Assembly: GCA_964468185.1 (NCBI GenBank) | Contig: CAYXTR010000014.1 | Span: 62,001 to 126,000, forward strand | DNA length: 64,000 bases | Source: JANQFV01 sp964468185 | GTDB lineage: Bacteria; Planctomycetota; Phycisphaerae; UBA1845; Fen-1342 | Direction of reading: 5' to 3' | Shown here: positions 42,109 to 51,835 of the stretch, piece after piece | Layout of the letters: each line of letters begins with the position of its first letter | Position numbering within the stretch: the stretch's first letter is position 1 | Translations under genes and position numbers: made by a program | The notes under the pieces: generated by a model | The model's database searches: none | Told to the model about the DNA's origin: nothing | The model's input: the letters and a program-made list of their open reading frames with translations, nothing else

Positions 42109-45068
42109 CCGCCTCAGCACTCCGCTACATCCTGAACGCCGCGGCTGTGACCATCGTGCTGACGTCCACGCTCAACACGCTCGCTGACGTCGCTGCCGTC
42201 ACCGTCCTGGCTGATTTCGAAGACGCCTCCGTCGCGGCCCGCATCGGCGAGGTCCACAATGTCCTCGCCGGCGACTGCAAGGTCTACCGCAACTCGATTC
42301 CCGCCCGCGGCCAGGGCTCGCTCGCCCTCCAGATCGGCGCCACCCGCCCCGGCGCCTCAGTCTCCTGCGACCTCACTTTTCGTCAGGCCACACGCTTCGA
42401 CGCCGCCCGTCGCATCGCCGCCTTCTGCTGGATCAGTGATGCCGCCGCCACCGTCTCCTTCCAACTCCGCGACGACCGCGACCAGCTCTTCGAAACCACC
42501 GGCCAGACCGTCAAGCTCCGCAACCAATGGGTCTACATCGTCGCCGATCTCGAGTCAGATGATCTGCAACGCATTCACGGCGACGGTCCTCTGACACCCC
42601 CCTTCCAGATATCCGGGTACCGTGTCCGCACCAACGCAATTGGCACACAAACCGTCTACCTCGACGACCTCCAGGTCGAACACCGTGTGCCTCCCCACGA
42701 GCTCGTTCGTGTCCGCTTCATCTTCAGCGGCACGCGACGCTCCGGCGAATCTTCCCGCATCTATCAGCCGGGCCAGCGCATTCCGGTATCCGTTGTCCTC
42801 GAGAATCGCTCACGTGCCCGAGCGCTGCCGATCACCGTCGACCTCACCTGGCTGCGCCCCGACGACACCGTCCTCCATACCGACCGTGGCAGCGTCCGCC
42901 TGCCCGAAAGCGGCATCGACTTCCGCGCCCGCCGCGAAATCGACTCCTCCCTCCGCGTCGAGGACCCCGGACTCTATCGCCTCCGCGCCCGGGTCCGCGC
43001 CGCCGGCTGGAACAAAGCCCGCACAACCGAGACTACCGTCGCCGTCGCCCCCGCCGGCGACCGCCTCTCCCGCGGCCGCTCAACCTTCTTCACCGTCCGC
43101 ACCAATCTCCTCCGCGAACCCGAAATCGACCAGCGCCTCGAACTCGAAGTCGCCCGCGACATCGGCGTCAACCAGCTCGCCATCCAAATGCCCTGGCGCC
43201 GCATCGAACCCAAGCCGGATAACTTCGATTTCAGACTGCTCGATGATCCCGTCGACTACCTGATCAGTAACGGTATGGCCGTAATGCTCGTCCTCACCGA
43301 AGCCCCAGACCACGCTCCCACCGACCCCACCGCTCGCTCACGCCGCCTCATCAACGTCCTCGTCGCAGCCTCCAGCTACTTCGGCGACAAAGTCCAGCTC
43401 CTCGCGCTCGGCGACGGTGTGCTGGCCACCGACGTACAATCAACACGACTGACGCAGTATCGCGAAGTCCGCACGCGGTTCCGCGAGATCCGCTCAAACG
43501 TCGACCTACTCTCGCCACCACTTGCCGCTACCGAAGCCGACGCCCGGACCATCGCCGATTTGCTCGATCGTGATCCCGACCTCCCCATCGTCTTCGAAAC
43601 CGCCGGCGACTCCGCAAACGCGATCGAGACTCTCGCAGCGCTCCGTCGCCGGGGCGGCTTCAAGTGGACCACCGCCCAATGGTGGCAACACAACGCCAAG
43701 CCCCTCGCAGGCGCTGGCTACTACCACGACGCCGAACAGGTCCTCCGCCACCACGTTGCCGCAGCCGAAGCCGGCGTGGGCGGACTCATCTGGTTCGATC
43801 TCCGCGATGACGACAACGATCCCGCGCACCGCTTCGCCCAACGTGGCCTGGTTCGCCGCGACTTCAGCCCGCGCACCACACTCCTCGGCTACGCCACCAC
43901 CGCCGGCCAGCTCACCGGCCACCGCTACGCCGGACGCGTACTCGGCACCCCCGACGCCTTCGATTCCGCCATCTTCCTCGGCTCCCAACGGCAGGTCGGC
44001 GTCATGCTGCCCAGGCCCAACCGCGTCCGCCCGGCCCTGGTCATGCCCATCAGCGGCGTCCAGGGAGAGTACGCCGCCGAAGACTTCGAGCGCCGCCCCT
44101 ACCCGGTCTTGCGCTCCTCCGCCCCAGCACTGATCCTCACCGCCGACCGCCCGTGGTTCATACTGCTACAACTCAAACAACCCGATCCCGATCCTCAACT
44201 CGGCCTCGCCGAACCCTGGCTGCGCGTCCCCGCCACCGCCTTTGCCGGTCCCGAAACCACCTTCACCATCGCAATCGACGCGCTGGCCAATCTGCGCCGC
44301 AGTTACCTCCAGCTCCGCATTCCCGGCGAATTGCCCGTCAATTCAGACTTCTCCGCCCGCGGCCTCCGCGCTGAGCGCGGCGAGACGATCACGCAGGAGG
44401 TCCAACTCCGACCCGAAACCAGTGCTGAGTTCAACACCGGCGAAATCCTGCTTCGCCTGTCGCTCGAAAGCGACACCATCGATATCCCCCTCACCTGTCG
44501 CCGCCTGACGCAACTCCACAGGACAACCGACCGCGACATCGGCGCGGACCGCTTCCAAATCGGCCAGCTCGCTCCTCCCGCGGGCATGCGCCCCACCGCC
44601 CGGGCAACGATCCACGCCGGCTGGACCGGCAACGCGCTGCGCGTCGCGCTGCGCGTCGACGACGACAGTTTCGTGTCGGTCCGCGGCGCAACCGGCCCCA
44701 CCACGAGCGGCGATCAGCTCCTGCTGGGCATTGCCTGGGCTGGCAGCGACGAACAGCACGAAATCGCGATCGACCCGGCCCTTGACGATCCCGTCATCCG
44801 GGCCGTGTTTGGCACCGAGCCCACACTCATCGACAACTGGCAATGCGACGCCACACAACACGGTGGGACCCGCACCTACCTCTTCACCATCCCCTGGCAC
44901 GCCCTCGCCGCCGACGCCTCCGGCACCGCCGGCCAGCACCTCCTCCTCGCTGCCCGCTACACCGACGACGACGCCGACGGCTATCCTCCCATCCCCCTCG
45001 TCTGGGGCAACGCCCTTACCGGCCAGCGCTCAACTGCCGGCTACCATTGGCTCGTACTCACCCCCTGA
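42105..45068 (+). CDS. Large exported glycoside-hydrolase-like protein with CBM9-like C-terminus
   Basis: The 987-residue protein has a signal peptide (about 1-28), a carbohydrate-binding beta-sandwich (about 30-185), an Ig-like domain (about 200-310), and a TIM-barrel-like region (about 330-600) starting with INQLAIQMPWRRIEPKP-like sequence (VNQLAIQMPWRRIEPKPDNF), typical of GH42/GH39-like barrels. The C-terminal 190 residues (TIHAGWTGNALRVALRVDDD) resemble a CBM9/DOMON domain. No clear GNEP acid/base Glu is found, so it may bind rather than cut glycans. It overlaps the previous gene by 4 bases and is the last of the 34-45 kb series. Confidence 0.72.
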   Translation: MTASALRYILNAAAVTIVLTSTLNTLADVAAVTVLADFEDASVAARIGEVHNVLAGDCKVYRNSIPARGQGSLALQIGATRPGASVSCDLTFRQATRFDAARRIAAFCWISDAAATVSFQLRDDRDQLFETTGQTVKLRNQWVYIVADLESDDLQRIHGDGPLTPPFQISGYRVRTNAIGTQTVYLDDLQVEHRVPPHELVRVRFIFSGTRRSGESSRIYQPGQRIPVSVVLENRSRARALPITVDLTWLRPDDTVLHTDRGSVRLPESGIDFRARREIDSSLRVEDPGLYRLRARVRAAGWNKARTTETTVAVAPAGDRLSRGRSTFFTVRTNLLREPEIDQRLELEVARDIGVNQLAIQMPWRRIEPKPDNFDFRLLDDPVDYLISNGMAVMLVLTEAPDHAPTDPTARSRRLINVLVAASSYFGDKVQLLALGDGVLATDVQSTRLTQYREVRTRFREIRSNVDLLSPPLAATEADARTIADLLDRDPDLPIVFETAGDSANAIETLAALRRRGGFKWTTAQWWQHNAKPLAGAGYYHDAEQVLRHHVAAAEAGVGGLIWFDLRDDDNDPAHRFAQRGLVRRDFSPRTTLLGYATTAGQLTGHRYAGRVLGTPDAFDSAIFLGSQRQVGVMLPRPNRVRPALVMPISGVQGEYAAEDFERRPYPVLRSSAPALILTADRPWFILLQLKQPDPDPQLGLAEPWLRVPATAFAGPETTFTIAIDALANLRRSYLQLRIPGELPVNSDFSARGLRAERGETITQEVQLRPETSAEFNTGEILLRLSLESDTIDIPLTCRRLTQLHRTTDRDIGADRFQIGQLAPPAGMRPTARATIHAGWTGNALRVALRVDDDSFVSVRGATGPTTSGDQLLLGIAWAGSDEQHEIAIDPALDDPVIRAVFGTEPTLIDNWQCDATQHGGTRTYLFTIPWHALAADASGTAGQHLLLAARYTDDDADGYPPIPLVWGNALTGQRSTAGYHWLVLTP

Positions 45069-45360
45069 CCGGCGCACTGCCTCGCCTCAGACCAGCCCCC
45101 GGTCTCACACCGCAGCGCCACGCTACCGGGAACCCAAGAAGTCTCCCCGTTCCGAAAAGATCTACTCACGCGCCCGCGACATGTTGGTAGCGGACGGAAC
45201 TACCCAGCCGGGCAAGCCCGCGGCAGCTCTGCGCCACCCGGCACCCCATCCACATCACTGATCCGCACCAACCACACACAATAGTCGCCAATGGCCAATT
45301 CTGCGCACTACATCCGACCACGTGCATATCTCACAAACAGAGACCAGACGTCCATGCAAT

Positions 45361-45434
<74 letters not shown>

Positions 45435-45739
45435 TCCGCGCTGGCCGCCAAGCCCGCGAACGAGTCGCAATCGGCCGCCGCATAATCAAAACCGACAGAT
45501 CCCGGACACCGCTGAATCCCGGGATCCTGTACCCCAATGCTTACCACATGAATCTACCCCTGCCCTCCGCCAGTCGCAATAGCCACACTTCGACCGTCAC
45601 CTCACCGACGGCGACACGCCGAAGACCGGGCACGACGGACCAGCACCACAAAACGCTCCGACACCGCGAAGGTCTCCACGGCGCCCACTCCGCTTGAGCG
45701 CCGCTCCAGCCCCGCGCCACGCATTCACACCGTCCCACC
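45435..45739. other. Intergenic region without a recognised gene
   Basis: This gap between tRNA-Arg and the 3' end of nrfA holds only frames of atypical composition. The 292-base gap 45069-45360 on the other side of the tRNA is likewise without a supported gene or clear terminator. Confidence 0.5.
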
Positions 45740-47458
45740 CTACTCGTCCCCTCCCTCCACCGGCGCGGCCTCCGTCGGCGTCACGCCCTGCACCGGCTCC
45801 CTCGGAATGGACTGCGTGCTCGGAGCCTCCGGCGCGCGCAACCGCAGCGCCATCGCCTGTGCCTGCCGACTGTAGTCAATCGACTCTCCCAGAATCCGCA
45901 CCGCCTCCTGATCCGCATGAAACCCCTTCGAATTCTCACTCGAGATATAGTCCAGCCGCCACATCGACTTGCGCTGCAGGTCATAAACATCCGCCAGCGC
46001 ATCCTCCGAAGCCCCCGCCACCTTCGCCTCCAGAATCGCATCCAGCATATCCGTCATCGCCCGGGCCGCTCGCTCCGTCATCGCCGTCGTACGCCCCTGA
46101 ATCGCCGCCACCTTGCTGCGCAATTCCCGTTCTTCGACATTATGACACTGCTGGCAAGCATCATTGATGTACGCCAGCGGACTCTGCACGTTGTGATTAC
46201 TCACCTTCATCGCCCCCTCACGCATATACGGCATGTGACAATCCGCACAACTCACCCCACTCGCCGCATGCACCCCCTGGCTCCACAGCTCAAATTCCGG
46301 ATGCTGCACCTTGTACACCAGCGCGCCGGTCTCCCCATGCTTGTAATCATAAAACCCACTCCCGTCCGGAAACTCCGTCTCCTCCCAATACGCCTCCTCA
46401 TCCTCCATCCGCAACCCCTTACCCCACGGATACGTCAGCGTCATCCGGTTCGCACAGTAATACTCCACATGACACTGCCCACACACAAACGACCGCATCT
46501 CCTGCCGCGACGCCTCCATATTCGGGTCATACGGCGTGTCGCGCTCTCCCCGCCGCCACCGCTCAACACTCGGCAGATGCGGCACCGGCGCATCCCCCTC
46601 CGCCAGTTCCGCCATCCCCAGCATGAATCCCGGCCGCGTCACCCGCACCTGCATCGTCCCCGGATCATGACAGTCAATACACGTCACCGGATGCGCCTCC
46701 CCCAACACCACCTGATCCTCCGCCACCGGCTCGCCCGCGACCTCGCTCGTAAAACCGCCCGCCGGCGGCGACGGAAACACCGGCTCATGCTCCCCGGGCG
46801 TGCCGTCCGGCGCCGAGCGGATCAGTTGCAGCACATCGAAATAAGGCCTCGTGCTCACTTCCTTGAAGCCCCGTATCACCGCCGGCATGTTGAAATCCGC
46901 CGCCAGCGTCTCCTGATCCACCGGCTGCCCCATCGCCTCCAAGCCCACGTACCGATAAGCCACCGTGTTCGACGCATGGCAGTGCAGGCACGCCCCCGCC
47001 TGCGGCTTCTGCGTCACACGCTCCGTCACACCCTGATCATACAGCATGTACGCATGCCCCCGCGCCTCCCGATAATCAATGCTGAACGCGTAACCCGCGT
47101 ACAACCGCCTGAGCCACGGATCCTCCTCGAGCTTACTCGCCGGCATCGCACTCGAACCCCCGTAAAACGCGTCACCCGCCGTCGACTTCCAACCGTCAAA
47201 CTGCTGCGGCCAATTCAGCCCCCACGGTTCCGGATCAGTCGATATCTCCGAAACCTCGACCACCCGCACGAACGGCGTCCGCGCCTCCTGCTTCCGCTGG
47301 AACATCACCACCAGCACATACGTCACCAGAACCGTCCCCACCACCGCCGCCAAAAACGCCAGCACCAGGGTCAACATCCGGCCCGGCTTCCGAGTCGGCG
47401 ACGTCCGCTTCGTTCCGGAGCGTCGCACTGCCAGCTTGTCTTGCATCGCTCTTGCCAT
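45740..47458 (-). CDS. nrfA: Cytochrome c nitrite reductase, catalytic subunit NrfA
   Basis: NrfA reduces nitrite to ammonium in the periplasm with electrons from NrfH. The 572-residue protein has an N-terminal membrane anchor (about 29-52) and five heme-binding motifs at 157-161 (CLHCH), 260-264 (CIDCH), 326-330 (CGQCH), 404-408 (CADCH) and 435-439 (CQQCH). HVEYY after the third and WSQGVHAASGVSCADCHMPY are typical of NrfA. The first motif is CxxCH rather than CxxCK, as in Campylobacter-type NrfA. The start may be ATG 47446 rather than 47458. It follows nrfH by 13 bases. Confidence 0.95.
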   Translation of the reverse strand: MARAMQDKLAVRRSGTKRTSPTRKPGRMLTLVLAFLAAVVGTVLVTYVLVVMFQRKQEARTPFVRVVEVSEISTDPEPWGLNWPQQFDGWKSTAGDAFYGGSSAMPASKLEEDPWLRRLYAGYAFSIDYREARGHAYMLYDQGVTERVTQKPQAGACLHCHASNTVAYRYVGLEAMGQPVDQETLAADFNMPAVIRGFKEVSTRPYFDVLQLIRSAPDGTPGEHEPVFPSPPAGGFTSEVAGEPVAEDQVVLGEAHPVTCIDCHDPGTMQVRVTRPGFMLGMAELAEGDAPVPHLPSVERWRRGERDTPYDPNMEASRQEMRSFVCGQCHVEYYCANRMTLTYPWGKGLRMEDEEAYWEETEFPDGSGFYDYKHGETGALVYKVQHPEFELWSQGVHAASGVSCADCHMPYMREGAMKVSNHNVQSPLAYINDACQQCHNVEERELRSKVAAIQGRTTAMTERAARAMTDMLDAILEAKVAGASEDALADVYDLQRKSMWRLDYISSENSKGFHADQEAVRILGESIDYSRQAQAMALRLRAPEAPSTQSIPREPVQGVTPTEAAPVEGGDE

Positions 47459-47471
47459 CCTCTCTTATGAT

Positions 47472-48026
47472 CTAGCGTTGCGCGTGCCCCACGTCCGTAT
47501 GGCAGTGAATACACCACAACATGTCGCCACCCGGCTCGGCCGGCAGCATCTGATTCACGAACTCCGCGTGACAATGCAGACACGCCCCCTGCATTACGCG
47601 CCGATTGCGCGGCTTGATCTGAATCGGCTCGTCAAACCTGCCCGTCGTGAACGCCAGCGAGTGAAAAAAGCCATTATCCGCCTTGGTCAGCCACTTGCCG
47701 CCAAAATCGTGCGGCAAATGACAGTCATTGCACGTCGCCACATTCTCATGACTCGACTTCAGCCACGAGTCATAATGCGACTGCATGATGTGACAGTTCG
47801 CACAAGCCTGCGGGTCATTCGTCAAATACGCCGCCCCGTCGCCGTAACCAAACGTGAACGCCCCCAATCCGCCAAAGACGCCCAGAGCACACGCAGCCGC
47901 CACCGCCAGCCAATGCTCACGTAACCACGCCCGCGACCGCCGGACTTCTGCCGCGCCGGCTCCGGCATGTGCGTCACCGCCGGTCTCGTCCGGCCGCCCC
48001 GCCTCCATACTTGTCACGTCATTCAT
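47472..48026 (-). CDS. nrfH: Cytochrome c nitrite reductase, membrane subunit NrfH
   Basis: NrfH is a NapC/NirT-type tetraheme quinol dehydrogenase that passes electrons to NrfA. The 184-residue protein has one N-terminal membrane helix (about 39-60) and four CxxCH motifs at 75-79 (CANCH), 99-103 (CNDCH), 149-153 (CLHCH) and 172-176 (CIHCH). ATG 48026 has AAGGA 8 bases upstream; longer starts overlap the promoter region. nrfA follows at once. An FNR-type box lies about 200 bases upstream. Confidence 0.95.
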   Translation of the reverse strand: MNDVTSMEAGRPDETGGDAHAGAGAAEVRRSRAWLREHWLAVAAACALGVFGGLGAFTFGYGDGAAYLTNDPQACANCHIMQSHYDSWLKSSHENVATCNDCHLPHDFGGKWLTKADNGFFHSLAFTTGRFDEPIQIKPRNRRVMQGACLHCHAEFVNQMLPAEPGGDMLWCIHCHTDVGHAQR

Positions 48027-48189
48027 CAGACATCCTTGATCCGGCAAAACCCGGCTGTCTTCGGCGACGAAAGCAGCCCCATACGCCACCACCGACGACA
48101 ACCGACGCGCATCGACCCGTACAACCCATATCCTAGCTCGATCCGGCCCACGAGGCCCGAGCGGACCACGGGCGCGCTCATCCGGCCAC

Positions 48190-48231
48190 ACCCTAACCGA
48201 ATGCTACATTCTCAAAATTGATCCAGATCAA
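48190..48231 (-). promoter_or_regulatory. FNR/CRP-type operator and -10 element of nrfHA
   Basis: TTGATCCAGATCAA (48218-48231) is a perfect palindromic match to the FNR consensus TTGATnnnnATCAA. On the minus strand a TAGGGT (48195-48190) follows at the spacing that puts the box at -41.5, the class II activator position. The -10 is weak, as expected for an activator-dependent promoter. Leader to nrfH is about 160 bases. Confidence 0.65.
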
Positions 48232-48261
48232 GCCCCCACTTTTCTCACTCCCCCCTGAACC

Positions 48262-49788
48262 TCAGCTCTCCGCTGTGGCCTCACAATAATCCGGTCGCTC
48301 CGCCCAGCGCCCGACATTATCCAGCACCACCGGCGAGCTGTCATAAGCATCACACAACAACTTGTGATACGCCGCCTCCTCAGCCGACCGCAACGCCGCC
48401 GGCGCATGCGCGGCCTGATACGCCTCCACGTCCTCCTCCGGCAGGAACCGGTCCAGCCCATGCCCCAGCAGGTCCACCGTCCCACTACCCTCGTCAAACT
48501 GCGCCTTCACCCGCCAGGTAATCTCAGGCGGCAGCAAATCCTCACACGCCTTTCGCAATACCCACTTCTCCTGCCATTCACCCTGTGCCGTCTGCTGAAG
48601 CTTCAACTCCGCTGGCACGGTGAGCGCCAACTCAATCAACTCCGTATCCAGAAACGGCACCCGCCCCTCGATCGAATGCGCCATCGTCAGCCGATCCACC
48701 CGCTGCAGATTGACATTGTGCAGCGACTGCACACTGCGCCGCAGCTCATGGTGCAGCGTCTCGTCACTCGGCACACCCCGATAATACCGATACCCCGCAA
48801 ACAGTTCGTCCGCCCCCTCACCCGTGAGAATCACTTTCACATATTGCGCCGCCAGCCGCGACGTGAAATAACAGGGAATCGCACTCCGCACCAGATCCTG
48901 ATCGAAGGACTCCAGGTGGTACACGATCTCCGGCAGCTTCTCGAGCACCTCCTCCAGCGTAAACTCATACTCGTGGTGAATCGTACCCAGGTGCTGCGCC
49001 ACCGTCCGCGCCGCCGCCAGATCAGCACTCCCCGCCACCCCCACCGAGAATGTATGCAACTCATCCACGTGCTGCCGGGCGATCGCCGCAATCAGACTCG
49101 AATCCAGCCCGCCCGACAGAAACGCCCCCACCGGCACATCACTCATCAGCCGCTTCTCAACCGACCGCTCCAGCGTCGAACGAATCCGCCGACAATGATC
49201 CTCGACCCGCCGCGCCTCCGGCCATAAATCCGGCACATCGTAGAACTGCTGATATCCATGCTTCGAGTGATACCACGTCCCCGCGGGAAACTCCTCCACC
49301 GTGTCCACCACGCCTACCAGGGCCTTGAGCTCCGACCCAAACACCAGGCCGTCCGCCCGCTTCCCCACGTACAGCGGCTTGATGCCAATCGGATCACGCG
49401 CCAAAAACAGCTCATCACCATCCGCCAGCGCAAACGCAAACATGCCATCCAGACGTTCCGCCGCCCCGGTGCCATGCTCCTCCCACAAGTGCAGCGCCGC
49501 CTCCGTATCACTGCGCGTCCGGAAGGTATGCCGCCCTTCCAGCTCCCGACGCAACGTCGGAAAATTGTAGAACTCCCCATTCCCGACAATCACCCGCTCA
49601 CGCCCCTCCGAGAAGATCGGCTGATTCCCGCCGGCCGGGTCCATGATCGACAGCCGCTGATGCCCCAGCGTCCCATGCCCAGACGACCACTTGCCGTTGG
49701 CATCAGGACCCCGGTGCACGAGCTTCTTCATCATGCTCGCGATCAGCTCTTCGTTCGATGCGCCCCAGAGGCCCACAAAACCGCACAT
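48262..49788 (-). CDS. asnB: Asparagine synthetase (glutamine-hydrolysing)
   Basis: AsnB amidates aspartate with ammonia from glutamine; relatives act on other carboxylates. The 508-residue protein starts with MCGFVG, so the glutaminase nucleophile C2 is present. The N-terminal Ntn domain has HRGPDANG and RLSIMDP. The C-terminal ATP-pyrophosphatase domain has the SGGLDSS loop (about 225-231) and TGEGADELFAGY. AGGAG lies 9 bases before the ATG. It lies 85 bases downstream of the SAM methyltransferase gene of the corrinoid operon and might be its last gene, or separate. Confidence 0.94.
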   Translation of the reverse strand: MCGFVGLWGASNEELIASMMKKLVHRGPDANGKWSSGHGTLGHQRLSIMDPAGGNQPIFSEGRERVIVGNGEFYNFPTLRRELEGRHTFRTRSDTEAALHLWEEHGTGAAERLDGMFAFALADGDELFLARDPIGIKPLYVGKRADGLVFGSELKALVGVVDTVEEFPAGTWYHSKHGYQQFYDVPDLWPEARRVEDHCRRIRSTLERSVEKRLMSDVPVGAFLSGGLDSSLIAAIARQHVDELHTFSVGVAGSADLAAARTVAQHLGTIHHEYEFTLEEVLEKLPEIVYHLESFDQDLVRSAIPCYFTSRLAAQYVKVILTGEGADELFAGYRYYRGVPSDETLHHELRRSVQSLHNVNLQRVDRLTMAHSIEGRVPFLDTELIELALTVPAELKLQQTAQGEWQEKWVLRKACEDLLPPEITWRVKAQFDEGSGTVDLLGHGLDRFLPEEDVEAYQAAHAPAALRSAEEAAYHKLLCDAYDSSPVVLDNVGRWAERPDYCEATAES

Positions 49789-49873
49789 ATCTCAATACTC
49801 CTGCAATGCCGCAGCCGGCAGACCATCCCGACGCAGCCCGGAGCCACAGCCGGCCATCCACCGCCCACCAGCG

Positions 49874-51127
49874 TTATCGCTTGCGAACTTCGTAAATCGC
49901 CACCAGCCCGTGCCCACAGCCCAACCCCCGCTGCGCCGCGAGCTCGATGTTGCGCAAAGCCAACCCCAATTGCGGCTCGACCCACTCCGAACGCGGATCA
50001 TCCGCCTCAACCTCGTTCATCACGCCGATTGCCGACCGCAACCGCAGCAACACTTCCCGCGTCTCTGCCGCTACCTCCGTCGGCACCTCCGGCAAAACCC
50101 GCCCCGCATCCACGTGCTCCAGCGACTCCGCTGTGTACCGCACCGCCGTCGTCCATGCCGCATGCGCCGCCCGCAACACTTCACCCGGCCCCGCAAACCC
50201 CTCCGGCAAATGCAACTCGAACAACAGATCATCCAGATCTGTCCGGCACAGCGGCTCGTGCAGCCGGTTCACCGCCGATCGCAGTGGCTTCACATGCGGG
50301 TTGTACTCCCCCGACTCCATGTGCCGCCCCACGAACAACGACCGGTCAAACATGTCCTGCTCAACCAGCGCTGCCTTCCCCCCCTGCTCCGCACGCCCAA
50401 ACACCCGCCGTGCTTCCTCCGCATCCAGCAGCCGCAGCGGAAAACTGTCAATCTCGCGCATCTTCCGCTCCTCAGCGGTGTAGATGTACGAAATGCGATA
50501 GTCCATCCAATGCTCGCGCGACGTATCCGCATTCCACAAATCCGTCCACTCGTACGCATACCGCCCGAGCCAGTCCGCCACCATCAACGAACCATCATCC
50601 GCATGTTCCGCAATTTCACCAAGCAGCGCCGCCGTATCATCCTCACCCAAATGCGACAGTGTCCCATACGACGCGAAGTAGATATCAAACGGCGGTTCCT
50701 CAGCACCGAACGGCAGCCCCTCACGCAAATCAGCCTGCACAAACCGCGCCCTCTCCGCCCCGCTGTGCCGCCGACTCGCTTGCTCCAGCAGCGCTGCGTT
50801 CAACTCCACCCCCAGATAACACCCCACCTGCTCCGCCGGCAATAGCACCGCACGGTCCGACGCCGCCTGCGCATCCGTGCGAAACATCGACATCAGCGTC
50901 TCAAACCCATCACCACTGCCACAACCCAGATCAGCCACCCGCAACGCCCGCCCCTGCCCAAGCTGACGATCCACCCGCGCCTGCCAGTGCGGCGCCAGCC
51001 GCCGCCGCACCGCCTGGTCCTCCCAGTGCACGCGGACATTGTCATATTTTCCACGCAACCCCGTGACGCGTTCGTACAGCCCGCTCCCGGCCGCCTGCGC
51101 ATAAGCACTGATCTCGGTCGAACTCAT
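49874..51127 (-). CDS. SAM-dependent methyltransferase
   Basis: The 417-residue protein has a class I Rossmann methyltransferase core: motif I VADLGCGSGDG (about 64-74), then YLGVELNAALLEQA (about 104-117), RARFVQADLREGLPFG (about 125-140) and FDIYFASYGTLSHL. A C-terminal region of about 200 residues is not recognised. It begins 6 bases after the corrinoid protein gene and so belongs to the same transcript. A substrate cannot be named; it may finish a modification of a small molecule used or made by the corrinoid system. Confidence 0.88.
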   Translation of the reverse strand: MSSTEISAYAQAAGSGLYERVTGLRGKYDNVRVHWEDQAVRRRLAPHWQARVDRQLGQGRALRVADLGCGSGDGFETLMSMFRTDAQAASDRAVLLPAEQVGCYLGVELNAALLEQASRRHSGAERARFVQADLREGLPFGAEEPPFDIYFASYGTLSHLGEDDTAALLGEIAEHADDGSLMVADWLGRYAYEWTDLWNADTSREHWMDYRISYIYTAEERKMREIDSFPLRLLDAEEARRVFGRAEQGGKAALVEQDMFDRSLFVGRHMESGEYNPHVKPLRSAVNRLHEPLCRTDLDDLLFELHLPEGFAGPGEVLRAAHAAWTTAVRYTAESLEHVDAGRVLPEVPTEVAAETREVLLRLRSAIGVMNEVEADDPRSEWVEPQLGLALRNIELAAQRGLGCGHGLVAIYEVRKR

Positions 51128-51133
51128 ATCCGC

Positions 51134-51826
51134 CTAACCCACTTTCGCCCGCAATGCCTCCAGGCGATCAACCGCCTCGAACGCATCACGGCAATACGCA
51201 TCCGCCCCAATCTTCTCCGCAAACTCCTCAGACACCGGCGCCCCACCCACGATAATCTGCACCTGGTCGCGCAAACCCGCTTCCTTCAAGGCATCAATCA
51301 CCACCGGCATCTTCACCATCGTCGACGTCAACAGCGCCGAGAGACCCACAAACCGTGCACCGGTCCCCCGCACCGCTTCCACCACCTTCTCCGCCGGCAC
51401 CGACGTGCCCAGATCCTGCACGTCGTAACCCGCCCCCTTCAGTAGCGTGCTCACGATGTTCTTGCCAATGTCATGCCGGTCACCCTCGACCGTCGCAATG
51501 ATCACCAGCCCCTTCTGCTCCACGTCCGAATCCACCAGGTGCGGCTTCAGCAGATCCATCGCCGCACTCACACATTCCGCCCCCGCCAGCATGTCCGGAA
51601 TCAGATACTCGCTGCTCTCATACTTCGCCCCCACTTCCTCCATCGCCGGCGACAGCGCCTCCGCAATGATCTTGGCCACCGGGATCTTCTGCTCCAGCGC
51701 CTGCTCAACCAGCTCCGTCACACCCGGCTGCCCCTCCATGTCACCATCAAAACCCTCGTCCTGCTCGTCAACCCGGCCGAGGATCGTATTCTGCTTGATG
51801 CTCGCCAGAAGCTCTTGCTCATTCAT
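51134..51826 (-). CDS. Corrinoid methyl-carrier protein (MttC/MtaC-like)
   Basis: The 230-residue protein carries the methyl group on a cobalamin between a substrate methyltransferase and a folate methyltransferase. It has a helical N-terminal domain (about 35-100) and a Rossmann-like B12-binding domain with GDRHDIGKN, giving D116-x-H118-x-x-G121. H118 is the expected axial ligand. It lies between an MttB-family gene (9 bases) and a SAM methyltransferase gene (6 bases). A start site GAGGAATATTC precedes the ATG. Confidence 0.94.
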   Translation of the reverse strand: MNEQELLASIKQNTILGRVDEQDEGFDGDMEGQPGVTELVEQALEQKIPVAKIIAEALSPAMEEVGAKYESSEYLIPDMLAGAECVSAAMDLLKPHLVDSDVEQKGLVIIATVEGDRHDIGKNIVSTLLKGAGYDVQDLGTSVPAEKVVEAVRGTGARFVGLSALLTSTMVKMPVVIDALKEAGLRDQVQIIVGGAPVSEEFAEKIGADAYCRDAFEAVDRLEALRAKVG

Positions 51827-51835
51827 GAATATTCC

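Noticed and set aside
45917..47470. A 517-codon plus-strand frame opposite nrfA
   Set aside because: Composition (Arg/His/Leu) and lack of motifs show it to be a shadow of nrfA, which has five heme motifs.
49258..51066. A 602-codon plus-strand frame opposite asnB and the SAM methyltransferase
   Set aside because: Antisense shadow caused by strong third-position GC; Pro/Ala/Arg-rich with no recognisable domain.
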